This document shows positions 17,745-26,718 of a DNA stretch of 59,244 nucleotides, piece by piece (position 1 is the first letter of the stretch; every line of letters begins with the position of its first letter). The notes under the pieces are model-generated. The model did not search any database. It was not told the origin of the DNA and worked only from the letters and a program-made list of their open reading frames with translations. A program made the position numbers and the translations under genes. The DNA is taken from NCBI RefSeq assembly GCF_947626835.1, contig NZ_CANQTS010000014.1, positions 1-59,244 of the forward strand, given 5' to 3'. The stretch comes from an uncultured Acinetobacter sp. Its GTDB lineage: Bacteria > Pseudomonadota > Gammaproteobacteria > Pseudomonadales > Moraxellaceae.

Positions 17745-19172
17745 TTAGCCGCGACGGAGTGGCTTAAAACGTGGACGAGCGGCTGTAAGCTTCGCTTTTT
17801 GTTTATATTGCAGTACTAAACCAATGGTCATTAACACTAAAGTCGCTATTCCTGTAGACACAACCAGCACTTGATACTCAGCAATAAACATCATGGCAAT
17901 TAAACAGGCACTAATAAAGAAGATGACCAAATATGTTAAGCCGGGAAATAGCCACATTTTAATCTCAGGTTGTTGCCCACTTTGCTGCATTTGGCGTCGT
18001 AAACGTAATTGAGAAACAGCAATCACTAAATACACCAACAGTGCAATCATGCCTGTTGTATTCATTAACAGATCAAGAATATCCTTTGGACGTAGCGATT
18101 CAAAGAAATTAAGTACAGCCAGTGCGACTGCCAAACTACACGAGGCAATTACGGCAAAAATAGGGGTACCATTGGCACGGGTTTGTTTAAATAGCTGCGG
18201 TGCATCACCACGTTGTGCCAATGAATACAACATTCTTGATGCCGTGTAATGTCCAGACACAAAACAACTACTCACCGATGTCAACACCACAAAATTCATC
18301 ACCCATTGTACGCCCGGAATACCTAAGAGTTCCAAAGTACGTCGATAACTACCATAACCTGCTTGAGCGAGTAATGGGTCATTCCAAGGCACTAAACATA
18401 CAATTAAGAAAATTGAGCCAATATAGAATAAACAAATCCGCCATACCACTGACTTAATCGCACGGCGGGTTTCTTGAACGGGATTTTTTGATTCAGACGC
18501 GGCGATGGTGACAATCTCAGCCCCTAAGAATGAAAACATCACACCAAGCAAGGCAATTAATACAGGGCCCATGCCATTTGGCATAAAACCGCCATGTGCA
18601 GTCAGGTTAGAAAAACCTGATATTGCTGCACCGCCTTGCCAAAAATTCATGACTGCGGCAACACCAACAATAATAAACGCTGAGATGGCCACCACTTTAA
18701 TTAAAGCAAACCAAAATTCAACCTCACCGTACTTTCTAACCTGCATAAAATTAATGCTACATAAAAATAGCGTCATAATGAGGGTAAACATATTTACGCT
18801 TAAAGCAGGAAACCATTCATGTAAAATTAAACCTGCAATGTACGCTTCCCACGCCATTAACAAGGCCCAAAACCACCAATACAGCCAACCAATGGTAAAT
18901 CCCGCCCAACGCCCAATGGCACGTTCTGCATAGGTAGAAAATGAACCTGTACTCGGCGAGGAGGCAGCCATCTCACCGAGCATACGCATAATAAATACCA
19001 CCAATGCCCCACCTGCGATATAGGCTAGAATCGCTGCGGGTCCGGCTTTGGCAATAATACCACCTGAACCGACAAACAAAGCTGCACCAATCACGCCTGC
19101 AATAGACATCATAGTTAAATGACGGGTTTTTAAGGCTTGGCTTAATCCTGGACTTTCTTTTGTCTGCATCAT
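17745..19172 (-). CDS. APC-family permease of the GABA module
   Basis: An amino acid:proton symporter paralogous to the one at 7095. Helix 1 reads MMSIAGVIGAALFVGSGG, and AQRGDAPQLFKQTRANGTP matches the central loop of GabP-like proteins. The C-terminus is basic (PRFKPLRRG). Location between gabD and gabR makes GABA the likely substrate, though D-serine/D-alanine/glycine carriers belong to the same family. The start at 19172 is preferred: AAGGA lies nine bases upstream, whereas it directly abuts the ATG at 19181. Confidence 0.8.
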   Translation of the reverse strand: MMQTKESPGLSQALKTRHLTMMSIAGVIGAALFVGSGGIIAKAGPAAILAYIAGGALVVFIMRMLGEMAASSPSTGSFSTYAERAIGRWAGFTIGWLYWWFWALLMAWEAYIAGLILHEWFPALSVNMFTLIMTLFLCSINFMQVRKYGEVEFWFALIKVVAISAFIIVGVAAVMNFWQGGAAISGFSNLTAHGGFMPNGMGPVLIALLGVMFSFLGAEIVTIAASESKNPVQETRRAIKSVVWRICLFYIGSIFLIVCLVPWNDPLLAQAGYGSYRRTLELLGIPGVQWVMNFVVLTSVSSCFVSGHYTASRMLYSLAQRGDAPQLFKQTRANGTPIFAVIASCSLAVALAVLNFFESLRPKDILDLLMNTTGMIALLVYLVIAVSQLRLRRQMQQSGQQPEIKMWLFPGLTYLVIFFISACLIAMMFIAEYQVLVVSTGIATLVLMTIGLVLQYKQKAKLTAARPRFKPLRRG

Positions 19173-19383
19173 TGTTGTCATTCCTTATCTGTTCATCTAC
19201 AGGCCATAGCTTTGCGCCAGAGATTTTTTTATTGTTATGTTGAGGCTAGATGCATGCCTCAATATGTGAACCTAGCGTTCACGCCAATCTAACTCATAAG
19301 CAATGTGTCTTGTTTTAAACAGAACGACGAGTACCACTTTATAAGCTTTTATAGGTACCAATCATGTTTGAGTGGTCAGCCAA

Positions 19384-20892
19384 TTAGGCGACTGAGCTTG
19401 TATCGTCCTGATACTCAGTCATACACTGTCTTAAGGTTAAAAAAGCCGCTAGCATTTCTTGTTCAGGGACACTTGCAAATCCCAATAACAAACCACGCTC
19501 TGGTGCAGGGTGCTGTGGGCTATAGTATAAAGATAAGGCTTTGACTTTAATGCCATGTTGATAAGCATACTCTGCAAGCCCTTGGTCATTGACTGTGGTA
19601 GGCAAACGTAAAACTAAATGTAAACCTGCATCTAGGCTCAGTGGATGGATCATATCTGCGCCCATATAGCGCTCAATCAAATCAATCAGATATTGGCGTC
19701 GTTTTGCATATAACACGCGCATACGCCGAATATGAGCCACATAATGGCCTGCATCCATAAATTTGGCCAAAGCGCGTTGCGTCAGTTGATGTCCTGAACG
19801 ATGTAACTCATCAAGCATCAGTTTAAAGGTATCAGCCAACACATGTGGCACCACCATATAGCTGACCCTAAGCCCTGGATAAATGGTTTTACTAAACGTT
19901 CCAAGATAGATGACGGGAGTATCTTGCTCTAAACCTTGTAACGACGGGAAAGGCTGTCCAGTAAAACGAAATTCACTGTCATAATCATCTTCAACAATAA
20001 AGGCTTGTTGTTGACGCGCTAAATCAAGTAATTCACGGCGTCTTGCTAAACTTAAATGTGAACCTAATGGATATTGATGAGATGGGGTCACGAAAATCAG
20101 CTTGGGCTTCGGTGCATCTGGCCTTGGATTTAAACCTTGTTCATCTACAGGTTGTGCATGAACATCTAAACCATTCATACTCAAGATATTACGTACCACC
20201 CAATAGCCTGGATCTTCCATCCATACCACATCCCCTACATCGCATAAAGCACGTGAAATAAGATCAATGGATTGATGTGTGCCATCTGTAATAATAATTT
20301 GATCAGGCTCGCAGCGCACCGAACGTGCCATTTTTAAGTAATCGCATAAACTCTGTTTTAGCTCTTCATTGCCTCCCCAATGGCTATACATCAAACTGGC
20401 GGTATCTGGAGTTTGCCCGATACGACTTTGAATTTTGTTAAATAAAGCATGAGGAAATTCATTCACATCTGGAATACCCGGCACAAAAGCCCCCCATTGA
20501 ATCGGGCGCGGATTAACATGCTGCATAAAGTGTTGGGCACGTTGTGACAGTATCTGTTGGGTCTTGGCAAACGGAGCAAGCTGTGCTGGCTGAGTGGGTT
20601 TGACATTGAGATAATCATCGGGCAGTTGCTCACTGACCCACGTACCACGCCCGGTAAAGCCTTGGATATACCCTTGCGCTTCTAATAATTGATAAGCATT
20701 GAGTACCGTATTGCGTGATACCTTGAGTTCAAGGGCTAAATCACGTGATGCTGGTAGTTTACTGCCTAATGCCACAACGCCTGTAGCAATCGCATCGACT
20801 AGGCAGCGAAATAAGCGCTGATACAAGGCACCATGTGTGTGTTCAGGCAAGGCTTGTTGAATATAGTCTGCCAATAAAGTGTGCTTTAACAT
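19384..20892 (-). CDS. gabR: MocR/GabR-type regulator (GntR helix plus aminotransferase fold)
   Basis: A transcription factor built from an N-terminal GntR winged helix (residues about 20-90: LGSKLPASRDLALELKVSRN) and a class I aminotransferase-like domain that binds PLP (IVEDDYDSEF; lysine in GTFSKTIYPGLRVSYM). In GabR, GABA reacts with the bound PLP to activate gabT. Here it is divergent from gabT with a 218-base shared region, which fits that model closely. It probably also represses itself. 502 aa is usual. AAAGGAA lies before the ATG. Calling it gabR rests on the family and position; other MocR regulators look alike. Confidence 0.8.
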   Translation of the reverse strand: MLKHTLLADYIQQALPEHTHGALYQRLFRCLVDAIATGVVALGSKLPASRDLALELKVSRNTVLNAYQLLEAQGYIQGFTGRGTWVSEQLPDDYLNVKPTQPAQLAPFAKTQQILSQRAQHFMQHVNPRPIQWGAFVPGIPDVNEFPHALFNKIQSRIGQTPDTASLMYSHWGGNEELKQSLCDYLKMARSVRCEPDQIIITDGTHQSIDLISRALCDVGDVVWMEDPGYWVVRNILSMNGLDVHAQPVDEQGLNPRPDAPKPKLIFVTPSHQYPLGSHLSLARRRELLDLARQQQAFIVEDDYDSEFRFTGQPFPSLQGLEQDTPVIYLGTFSKTIYPGLRVSYMVVPHVLADTFKLMLDELHRSGHQLTQRALAKFMDAGHYVAHIRRMRVLYAKRRQYLIDLIERYMGADMIHPLSLDAGLHLVLRLPTTVNDQGLAEYAYQHGIKVKALSLYYSPQHPAPERGLLLGFASVPEQEMLAAFLTLRQCMTEYQDDTSSVA

Positions 20893-21002
20893 TCTGTTCC
20901 TTTTTATGTTCGATAAAATCCGTTTATCTAAGTGAATGATGGCTCTACTTCATCCTAAGCATAGCTTAGCCCAATAAGCAACATTCACACCAATACTCAG
21001 CT

Positions 21003-21044
21003 TGGCAAAATAAAATTGGCTCCTTATTTAATCTTAAAATTGGC
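21003..21044 (+). promoter_or_regulatory. Candidate gabT promoter and repeated operator
   Basis: The ten-base sequence TAAAATTGGC occurs twice as a direct repeat (21011-21020 and 21035-21044), 24 bases apart start to start. A possible promoter (TTGGCA 21003-21008, TATTTA 21025-21030) overlaps the first copy. MocR-type regulators commonly bind direct repeats, so this is a candidate GabR site. The assignment is inferred. Confidence 0.35.
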
Positions 21045-21110
21045 ACTCGTTCCTGGGCATGACTTCAGCCACATTAGTGCTATAGATGATTCTCTTAAGG
21101 ACAATAACAA

Positions 21111-22379
21111 ATGCAACAACAACAAATTCAACAACAACAAGTAAAAAATTTGGCACGTGGTATTGGCGTATTATGCGATTGGTATGTTGATCGTGCAGAA
21201 AATGCCACCATTTGGAGCACAACCGGCAAAACGTATACCGATTTTGCCGGTGGGATTGCCGTCCTCAATACAGGCCATCGCCATCCTAAAGTCATTGAAG
21301 CAGTAAAAGCCCAACTTGATCGCTTCACGCATACCTCTTTTCAGGTCAGCCCTTATGCCAGTTATGTTGAACTCTTAGAACGTTTAATTGCTTTAGCACC
21401 GATTCAAGGTCCTGCCAAAGGCGCTTTATTTACAACTGGTGCAGAAGCAGTTGAAAATGCTGTAAAAATTGCGCGTGCTGCCACCGGTCGCCATGGCATT
21501 ATCACCTTTTCAGGTGCATTTCACGGGCGTAGCTTTATGACCATGGCCATGACAGGCAAAGTTCTACCCTATAAACGTGATTTTGGGGCAATGCCTGCAG
21601 GTGTATTTCATGCCAAATACCCAAATGCCTTATATGGAATCAGCATTGATGCTGCCATGAATAGCATTGATGATATTTTAACTACTGATATTGCTCCTGA
21701 ATCTGTTGCCGCGATTGTCGTGGAACCGGTACAAGGCGAAGGTGGTTTTCATGTGGCTCCGCCTGAGTTCTTCCGCCGCTTACGTGCCTTATGTGATCAA
21801 CATGGAATTTTACTGATTGCTGATGAAGTACAAACTGGCTTTGCGCGTACAGGGCAAGTGTTTGCTATGGATTATCACCCTGAAGTCAAAGTGGATTTAA
21901 TGACCATGGCGAAAAGTTTAGGCGGTGGTTTCCCAATTTCAGCAGTGATTGGTCGTCAAGAGATTATGGATGCACCACATCCAGGTGGCTTAGGCGGTAC
22001 GTACGCGGGTAATCCTTTAGCAGTTGCTGCTGCCCATGCGGTGTTGGATGTGATCCATGAAGAAAAGCTGTGCGAGCGTGCAAATAAATTAGGTGCTCAA
22101 CTGATTGAAAACTTAGAAGAGCTCAAAGAGCGCCATACATTTATTCAGGATATACGTGGTTTAGGCTCTATGGTGGCGGTTGAGCTGCAACATGCTGAAC
22201 AAGTCGTACAGATCCAGCGCTATGCCATGGAGCATGGTTTGCTATTGTTGTCGTGCGGTAAACATGGCAATGTGATTCGTTTCTTATATCCATTAACCAT
22301 TCCTGACGAACAATTTAAAGCGGCATTAAGCGTGTTAAATGACAGCTTTGCTCAGGTCAAGAGCAGTACAGCGGCTTAA
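21111..22379 (+). CDS. gabT: 4-aminobutyrate-2-oxoglutarate aminotransferase
   Basis: Transfers the amino group of GABA to 2-oxoglutarate, yielding succinate semialdehyde for GabD. A class III PLP enzyme of 422 aa: FTTGAEAVENAVKIARAAT, ITFSGAFHGRSFMTMAMTGK, EPVQGEGGFHVAP, the cofactor block LLIADEVQTGFARTGQ, and the Schiff-base lysine in MAKSLGGGFPISAV are all present and typical of GabT. The extreme N-terminus is Gln-rich (MQQQQIQQQQ). AAGGA lies nine bases before the ATG. It is divergent from gabR and ends in a strong terminator, so it is transcribed alone. Confidence 0.9.
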   Translation: MQQQQIQQQQVKNLARGIGVLCDWYVDRAENATIWSTTGKTYTDFAGGIAVLNTGHRHPKVIEAVKAQLDRFTHTSFQVSPYASYVELLERLIALAPIQGPAKGALFTTGAEAVENAVKIARAATGRHGIITFSGAFHGRSFMTMAMTGKVLPYKRDFGAMPAGVFHAKYPNALYGISIDAAMNSIDDILTTDIAPESVAAIVVEPVQGEGGFHVAPPEFFRRLRALCDQHGILLIADEVQTGFARTGQVFAMDYHPEVKVDLMTMAKSLGGGFPISAVIGRQEIMDAPHPGGLGGTYAGNPLAVAAAHAVLDVIHEEKLCERANKLGAQLIENLEELKERHTFIQDIRGLGSMVAVELQHAEQVVQIQRYAMEHGLLLLSCGKHGNVIRFLYPLTIPDEQFKAALSVLNDSFAQVKSSTAA

Positions 22380-22383
22380 AAAT

Positions 22384-22414
22384 AAAAAAAAGCCCGCAGT
22401 GCGGGCTTTTTTTT
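22384..22414. terminator. Bidirectional terminator between gabT and the MTHFR-like gene
   Basis: AGCCCGC and GCGGGCT form a stem with eight A and eight T residues on the two flanks. Confidence 0.9.
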
Positions 22415-23810
22415 AAGTTAAGTACCAATTTTTCCAAGAACTACTGCCACGTACTTCAATAGGCACGGTTGGAATTAGCTGTTGTTTTAATTGATCAGTT
22501 TGCCCAACTGCCTGAGCTAAGCGTGCTTTGACCGAGTGAATACATTCACGATCCCCAAACTCACACAAATCGCCGTGTGTTCCACCGCAAGGGCCGTTGG
22601 CAAGACCTTTGGGGCACGTTTCAGGGCAAATATATAAGGTTTCAGCTAAACGACATTGTCCGCAACTTTCACAGCCCACCACGCTATGTTTACTGACATG
22701 TTCAGCTTGAACTAAACCACGTGCCACGACTTTATTTTGCCAAATCGGTGCTTTAAACAACGTACGCCCAACCCCTTTAGCAATTTTTGAAGCAAAAACC
22801 GTTTCATGCATCAAATGTAATTGCTGGTACTTGAGATAATCTTTACGCGTTACTTGGTTTTCGCTATAAGCATAATCAGGTATAAATTCATGGCCGGTGT
22901 TTATTTGCCATAATTGCTGCCAAAGTGCTTCACATTTTGCCAAGCTTAAAGCCTGATATTCATTGATATATGTTTCTAAGCGCTGTTGTGCAGCAATTTG
23001 ATGACAAGCCGATAAATGCACACCAGCAAAACCTAAATGTTGACAAATGCGTATCTGCAAAGCAGCACGGCGCTCAGCGTAATCAACTAAACCTTGTTGT
23101 TTTTCCTGTTCAAGCACAGCCAACATATGATCTGTAATCACAATACCGGCGACCTTGGCTCGCCGCATAAATTGCGCACGTGCTAAGGTTAGTGGCATCA
23201 CACATACAAAAATAGGCTGGTGATCATCATGCTGCTGCATAAAATCTTTTAACTCATGCAAAGCATTTAAGTCATAGCCCAATTGAGTAATGATGTAATC
23301 CGCGCCTGCTTTCATTTTTTTATGTAATTTAAAATATTGCGCTTGTTTTTCAGCAGCTCGATATTTAAATGGATTAAATGCCACGCCAATACAAAATCCA
23401 CCATGCGCTTTAGCCGCCATCACAGCATTGACTGATTCAAGATAACGGGTTCTGTGCTCTTCAAAACAGTGCGACTTTAACTTATCACCCGTAAGTAACA
23501 ATACATTTTTCAACCCTTCTGCCTGTGCCTGTTGCAAGAAATTTTGAAAATCTTTGATATCACGGTCTTTACCCGAAAAATGTAAAATTTTTTCAATTTC
23601 ACTGGGATAATGCTGCGCGCTGGCTACAGGTGCAGGATCATCATCACTATGCACCCGATCAGCCAAGGTCATGACACAAGGATAGCCGGCCAAATACGGC
23701 ATGATCGGCTGTGGCGCTAAATGAGTCAGATGTTCAATTAAGATACTAAACTGCTGTTTTTGCAGCAAAGAGGAGAAAGTATGCATGAGCCAATCGAAAG
23801 CGTATCGCAC
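22413..23810 (-). CDS. Methylenetetrahydrofolate reductase-like protein with MTHFR_C cysteine domain
   Basis: An N-terminal TIM barrel of the methylene-THF reductase family (KNVLLLTGDKLKSH, GFCIGVAFNPFKYR, KAGADYIITQLGYD, AGVHL) is joined to a C-terminal cysteine-rich domain: VVGCESCGQCRLAETLYICPETCPKGLANGPC and CEFGDREC (residues about 380-440). This MTHFR_C-type domain probably binds metal and is absent from E. coli MetF. 465 aa. Possible roles are methyl-THF synthesis or transfer of one-carbon units. It could take up methylene-THF made by the distant N-methylglutamate genes, but that is inference. The start is uncertain: GTG at 23810 or ATG at 23786; neither has a good ribosome site. Confidence 0.72.
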   Translation of the reverse strand: MRYAFDWLMHTFSSLLQKQQFSILIEHLTHLAPQPIMPYLAGYPCVMTLADRVHSDDDPAPVASAQHYPSEIEKILHFSGKDRDIKDFQNFLQQAQAEGLKNVLLLTGDKLKSHCFEEHRTRYLESVNAVMAAKAHGGFCIGVAFNPFKYRAAEKQAQYFKLHKKMKAGADYIITQLGYDLNALHELKDFMQQHDDHQPIFVCVMPLTLARAQFMRRAKVAGIVITDHMLAVLEQEKQQGLVDYAERRAALQIRICQHLGFAGVHLSACHQIAAQQRLETYINEYQALSLAKCEALWQQLWQINTGHEFIPDYAYSENQVTRKDYLKYQQLHLMHETVFASKIAKGVGRTLFKAPIWQNKVVARGLVQAEHVSKHSVVGCESCGQCRLAETLYICPETCPKGLANGPCGGTHGDLCEFGDRECIHSVKARLAQAVGQTDQLKQQLIPTVPIEVRGSSSWKNWYLT

Positions 23811-24063
23811 AAAAGAAGCAATCTATAATTATACCTTGGGTGCTATTACTCTTATTCATTCATTTGATGAATTATTTTCATACAAAACCACAAAAAACAT
23901 GTACTGTGCTCAAAAGCCCACAGCATCAATCAGCTATATCTGTGTAGTGAAGGCTTACAGGTTGCTATATTCAAATGCTGTATAATCTTAAATTACAAGA
24001 ATCGAATAGGCAACCACATATGCATTTACGCACTGTGCTGCAATAATTCTGCCTTCAACATTT

Positions 24064-24425
24064 TTAAACATTACACCATTTGTCATATTGAACCCTAGTT
24101 TTTGCACGACCAACAGTTAATGCAAAAACACTTGCTTTAATACCATTGCCACAATAAATAATGATGTCTTTGAAAAGATATAGATCATATTGCTGTAAAA
24201 ATTCAGTATCAATGTGTTTAAATTGCCCCAACCTCTCAAAATCTTGTATGACTTGCTCAGGTGATGGACATTCATATTGCCAAGAACTATCACCAGTTTT
24301 TTGGCGAAAGCAATATATTGAGCACTATAAATATGGTGTTCTGGATAGGCATGCCATGCCTGTTTTGCTGCACTTGGATCAGCTGTTTTCGCACCTAGTT
24401 CAAGAAGTCTGTATATATGCAACAA
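24064..24425 (-). pseudogene. Frameshifted rhodanese-like sulfurtransferase fragment
   Basis: Two minus-strand frames join into one coherent protein if a frameshift is allowed near 24295. The first part reads WHAYPEHHIYSAQYIAFAKK, recalling the rhodanese GHIPGA motif. The second, in another frame, continues TGDSSWQYECPSPEQVIQDF and reaches IIYCGNGIKASVFALTVG, like the C-terminal active-site loop with its cysteine. It stops at 24064. The N-terminal start of a full sulfurtransferase is missing and the fragment abuts thiM. It is most likely a decayed gene; a sequencing error could explain the shift but not the missing N-terminus. The 253 bases from there to the MTHFR-like start hold nothing recognised. 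Confidence 0.5.
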
Positions 24426-24437
24426 AAAGCAATCTAC

Positions 24438-25289
24438 TTATCGCGCATTTAACTCCTCGACACTCAATTGTAAGTGGTGCGCAAAATCATTAGCATTGAC
24501 CAAATATAATTGATTAATAAATTCACGCTGAAAATCCCCGGGTGCATGTGTCAACAGATGGGCTTTTTTGCCAGCCACAGCAAAATGTGCATGGGCACTC
24601 ACCACTGCATTAAATGCGTCGGTTACAGCAGCATAAGCTGCCACTAAAGCTCCTAATGCACAACCCGATGCGGTCACCAATGGGAAAAACTCACTGCCAC
24701 CTTTAATTTTAGCCAGCCAATATTGTTCTACGCCCTGCTGGCCCGTTTTGGCAACGATGTGATCGACTGCGCCAGAGGCTGACACCACTTGAGTGTGTTG
24801 TAATAGCGCGCGTGCTGCATCTACAGCATCAGCTGGATCATTAGAGCTATCAAAGCCTTTACTATTGTGCCCCAAACCCGCTAAACCAATAATTTCAGAC
24901 GCATTGCCACGTATGACTGTTGGTTGGTAATGCAAAAAGTCAGCGGCCAATTGACCACGCCATGATAAGGCACCTGCTGCAATCGGATCTAGTACCCAAG
25001 GTTTACCGATCTGTTGAGCTTTGGCAATTGCTAAACGCATCGCTTCAACCAATGCTGTGGTGGGCGTACCTAAATTAATAATGATGCCTTGTGCAACTTC
25101 TACAAATTCTGCTGCTTCTTCAGGATTATCTACCATTGCCGGTGAAGCACCTGCACTTAATAGTACATTGGCCATAAAATTCACTGAAACCGTATTGGTT
25201 AAACATTGTACCAACGGACGCTGTTGCTGAAGACGTTGATGTGCCAGTAAAATACTGTCTAAAGATGGCAGCGCAGTTGAAATGCTCAT
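24438..25289 (-). CDS. thiM: Hydroxyethylthiazole kinase
   Basis: Phosphorylates 4-methyl-5-(2-hydroxyethyl)thiazole, letting the cell salvage the thiazole part of thiamine. Family features: VQCLTNTVSVNFMANVLLSAGASPAMVDNPEEA near residues 25-60, VLDPIAAGALSWR, VIRGNASEI, and the ATP/Mg-site VTASGCALGALVAAYAAV with its catalytic cysteine. 283 aa is slightly longer than many ThiM proteins. No other thiamine gene is near and no TPP riboswitch was seen upstream, so it appears as a lone salvage gene. The ribosome site is weak (CAGGGT). Confidence 0.88.
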   Translation of the reverse strand: MSISTALPSLDSILLAHQRLQQQRPLVQCLTNTVSVNFMANVLLSAGASPAMVDNPEEAAEFVEVAQGIIINLGTPTTALVEAMRLAIAKAQQIGKPWVLDPIAAGALSWRGQLAADFLHYQPTVIRGNASEIIGLAGLGHNSKGFDSSNDPADAVDAARALLQHTQVVSASGAVDHIVAKTGQQGVEQYWLAKIKGGSEFFPLVTASGCALGALVAAYAAVTDAFNAVVSAHAHFAVAGKKAHLLTHAPGDFQREFINQLYLVNANDFAHHLQLSVEELNAR

Positions 25290-25431
25290 ATTAACCCTGA
25301 GTGTAAGTGAATTTTCCAGTGGTATGTATTGAAGTCATGATCTTTAAAAATTAACGATCACAAATGTATGCAATACGCTAAAGCAGCCAAATGATCACTC
25401 ACTTGGCTGTTGATCTGAGCTGAGTATAACA

Positions 25432-26565
25432 TTAAGCCCAAATATGCTCAGCCACCTGATTCATCAATTTAATTTTTTTCCATTGTGTATCGTAAGATAT
25501 CTTATTGCCCTCTTCGGTAGATGCAAAACCACTTTGTAAACATAGGCCTAAGCGTGATAGAGGTAAATATTGGGCCGCAATATGAATACAGGCCATAATC
25601 TGCTCAGGTTGTTCAATGATTTCTGTTTTGCTCGAAATTAAGCCTAAAAAAACCTCGGCCTCCACATGTTCTAGTTGCGCTAAACAGGCAAAGTCACCTG
25701 AACGTGGTGTATCAAATTCTAAAAAATAGCGGTCAATGTTTTTAAGATGCGTTAATACATGTGCAAACACAAAGGCATAATCGCCTTGATACAACCAACT
25801 TGAGCTGAAATTGCCGCGTTCAATATGCAGGCCAACCACCAAATCACAAGGCTTATCTGCTAAAGCTAAGTTTAAGGTTGTTACCGCATACTCTGCCAGT
25901 TGTATAGGGTCCATAGCATTGAGCAGCTCTTGCTCGCGGTAACGATCATCACTTAAGTAGGCTAAAAACTGATCATTAATTTGAATATAACGACAACCTT
26001 GAGCATATAAGGCTTGAATGGCATCTTTAAAGGCTTGACCTAAATCTTGGATATAACTTTGTAGATCATCGCCATAGGTTCGATTCTGACGCACATGTGG
26101 CAATAACATCATATTAGGACTCGGCATACAGTATTTTGCAGTGGCAAAACCCTCAATCGCGTCATGTAAATAACGATAGTGCGCCAGACATGCATGATCA
26201 GCATGAAAGGAGATTTTATCACTTACACGCACATCATAAGCTTTACTGATAGCATCTTTATATTGCAGGCCGCGACGGGTTTTATAGCCATCAATGCCAT
26301 TGAATTGTTCTAAAAAGTCAAAATGCCACCATGCACGGCGAAAATCACCATCGGTCATCACAGAACAATCTAAATCGAGCTGGATATCAATTAAATTGTC
26401 AATTTCAGCATTTTCAACTTGACGTAAGGTTTCTTCATAAATGACCCGATCGGCAAAGTCATAACGGGCTTTTTTTAATGTTAAAGCTCTTAAAAAGCTG
26501 CCAATGTGTTCAGTTTTATTCGACGCATATAAAGCTTTGGCAGATGATGACGTGTTACTTTTCAT
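25432..26565 (-). CDS. MetE C-terminal-domain-like protein (YxjG/YxjH type)
   Basis: Related to the catalytic half of cobalamin-independent methionine synthase. Visible: EHIGSFLRA near residue 19, SVMTDGDFRRAWWHFDFLEQF, YIQINDQFLAY, VGLHIERGNFS, FLEFDTPRSGDF, and LGLISSKTEIIEQ with LCLQSGFAST near the end, all at the places where MetE-family zinc and substrate residues fall. The zinc-binding pattern (His, Cys, Glu, Cys) seems partly kept. Such stand-alone proteins have been linked to methionine synthesis or to methyl transfer from other donors. 377 aa. It has no visible ribosome site and no operon partner; a hairpin (CAGCCAA / TTGGCTG) follows it. Confidence 0.7.
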   Translation of the reverse strand: MKSNTSSSAKALYASNKTEHIGSFLRALTLKKARYDFADRVIYEETLRQVENAEIDNLIDIQLDLDCSVMTDGDFRRAWWHFDFLEQFNGIDGYKTRRGLQYKDAISKAYDVRVSDKISFHADHACLAHYRYLHDAIEGFATAKYCMPSPNMMLLPHVRQNRTYGDDLQSYIQDLGQAFKDAIQALYAQGCRYIQINDQFLAYLSDDRYREQELLNAMDPIQLAEYAVTTLNLALADKPCDLVVGLHIERGNFSSSWLYQGDYAFVFAHVLTHLKNIDRYFLEFDTPRSGDFACLAQLEHVEAEVFLGLISSKTEIIEQPEQIMACIHIAAQYLPLSRLGLCLQSGFASTEEGNKISYDTQWKKIKLMNQVAEHIWA

Positions 26566-26718
26566 AAGATTTACAACTGTAATAGACTGCTACAGATCAA
26601 TACACCACATGTATATTGACCGAACATGAGAGAAACCAATAGATGGCAAAAATAAGTCAGGTAAATCTAAATGTCATGGCGCGAAGATAGATTCGCTCCT
26701 CGCGCTATGCTTAAACAA

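Noticed and set aside
24161..24493. 110-residue plus-strand ORF overlapping the thiM end
   Set aside because: It is antisense to thiM and to the rhodanese relic, and the minus-strand reading is the meaningful one.
25290..25431. Possible TPP riboswitch upstream of thiM
   Set aside because: The conserved CUGAGA and ACCUGA blocks are absent on the minus strand.
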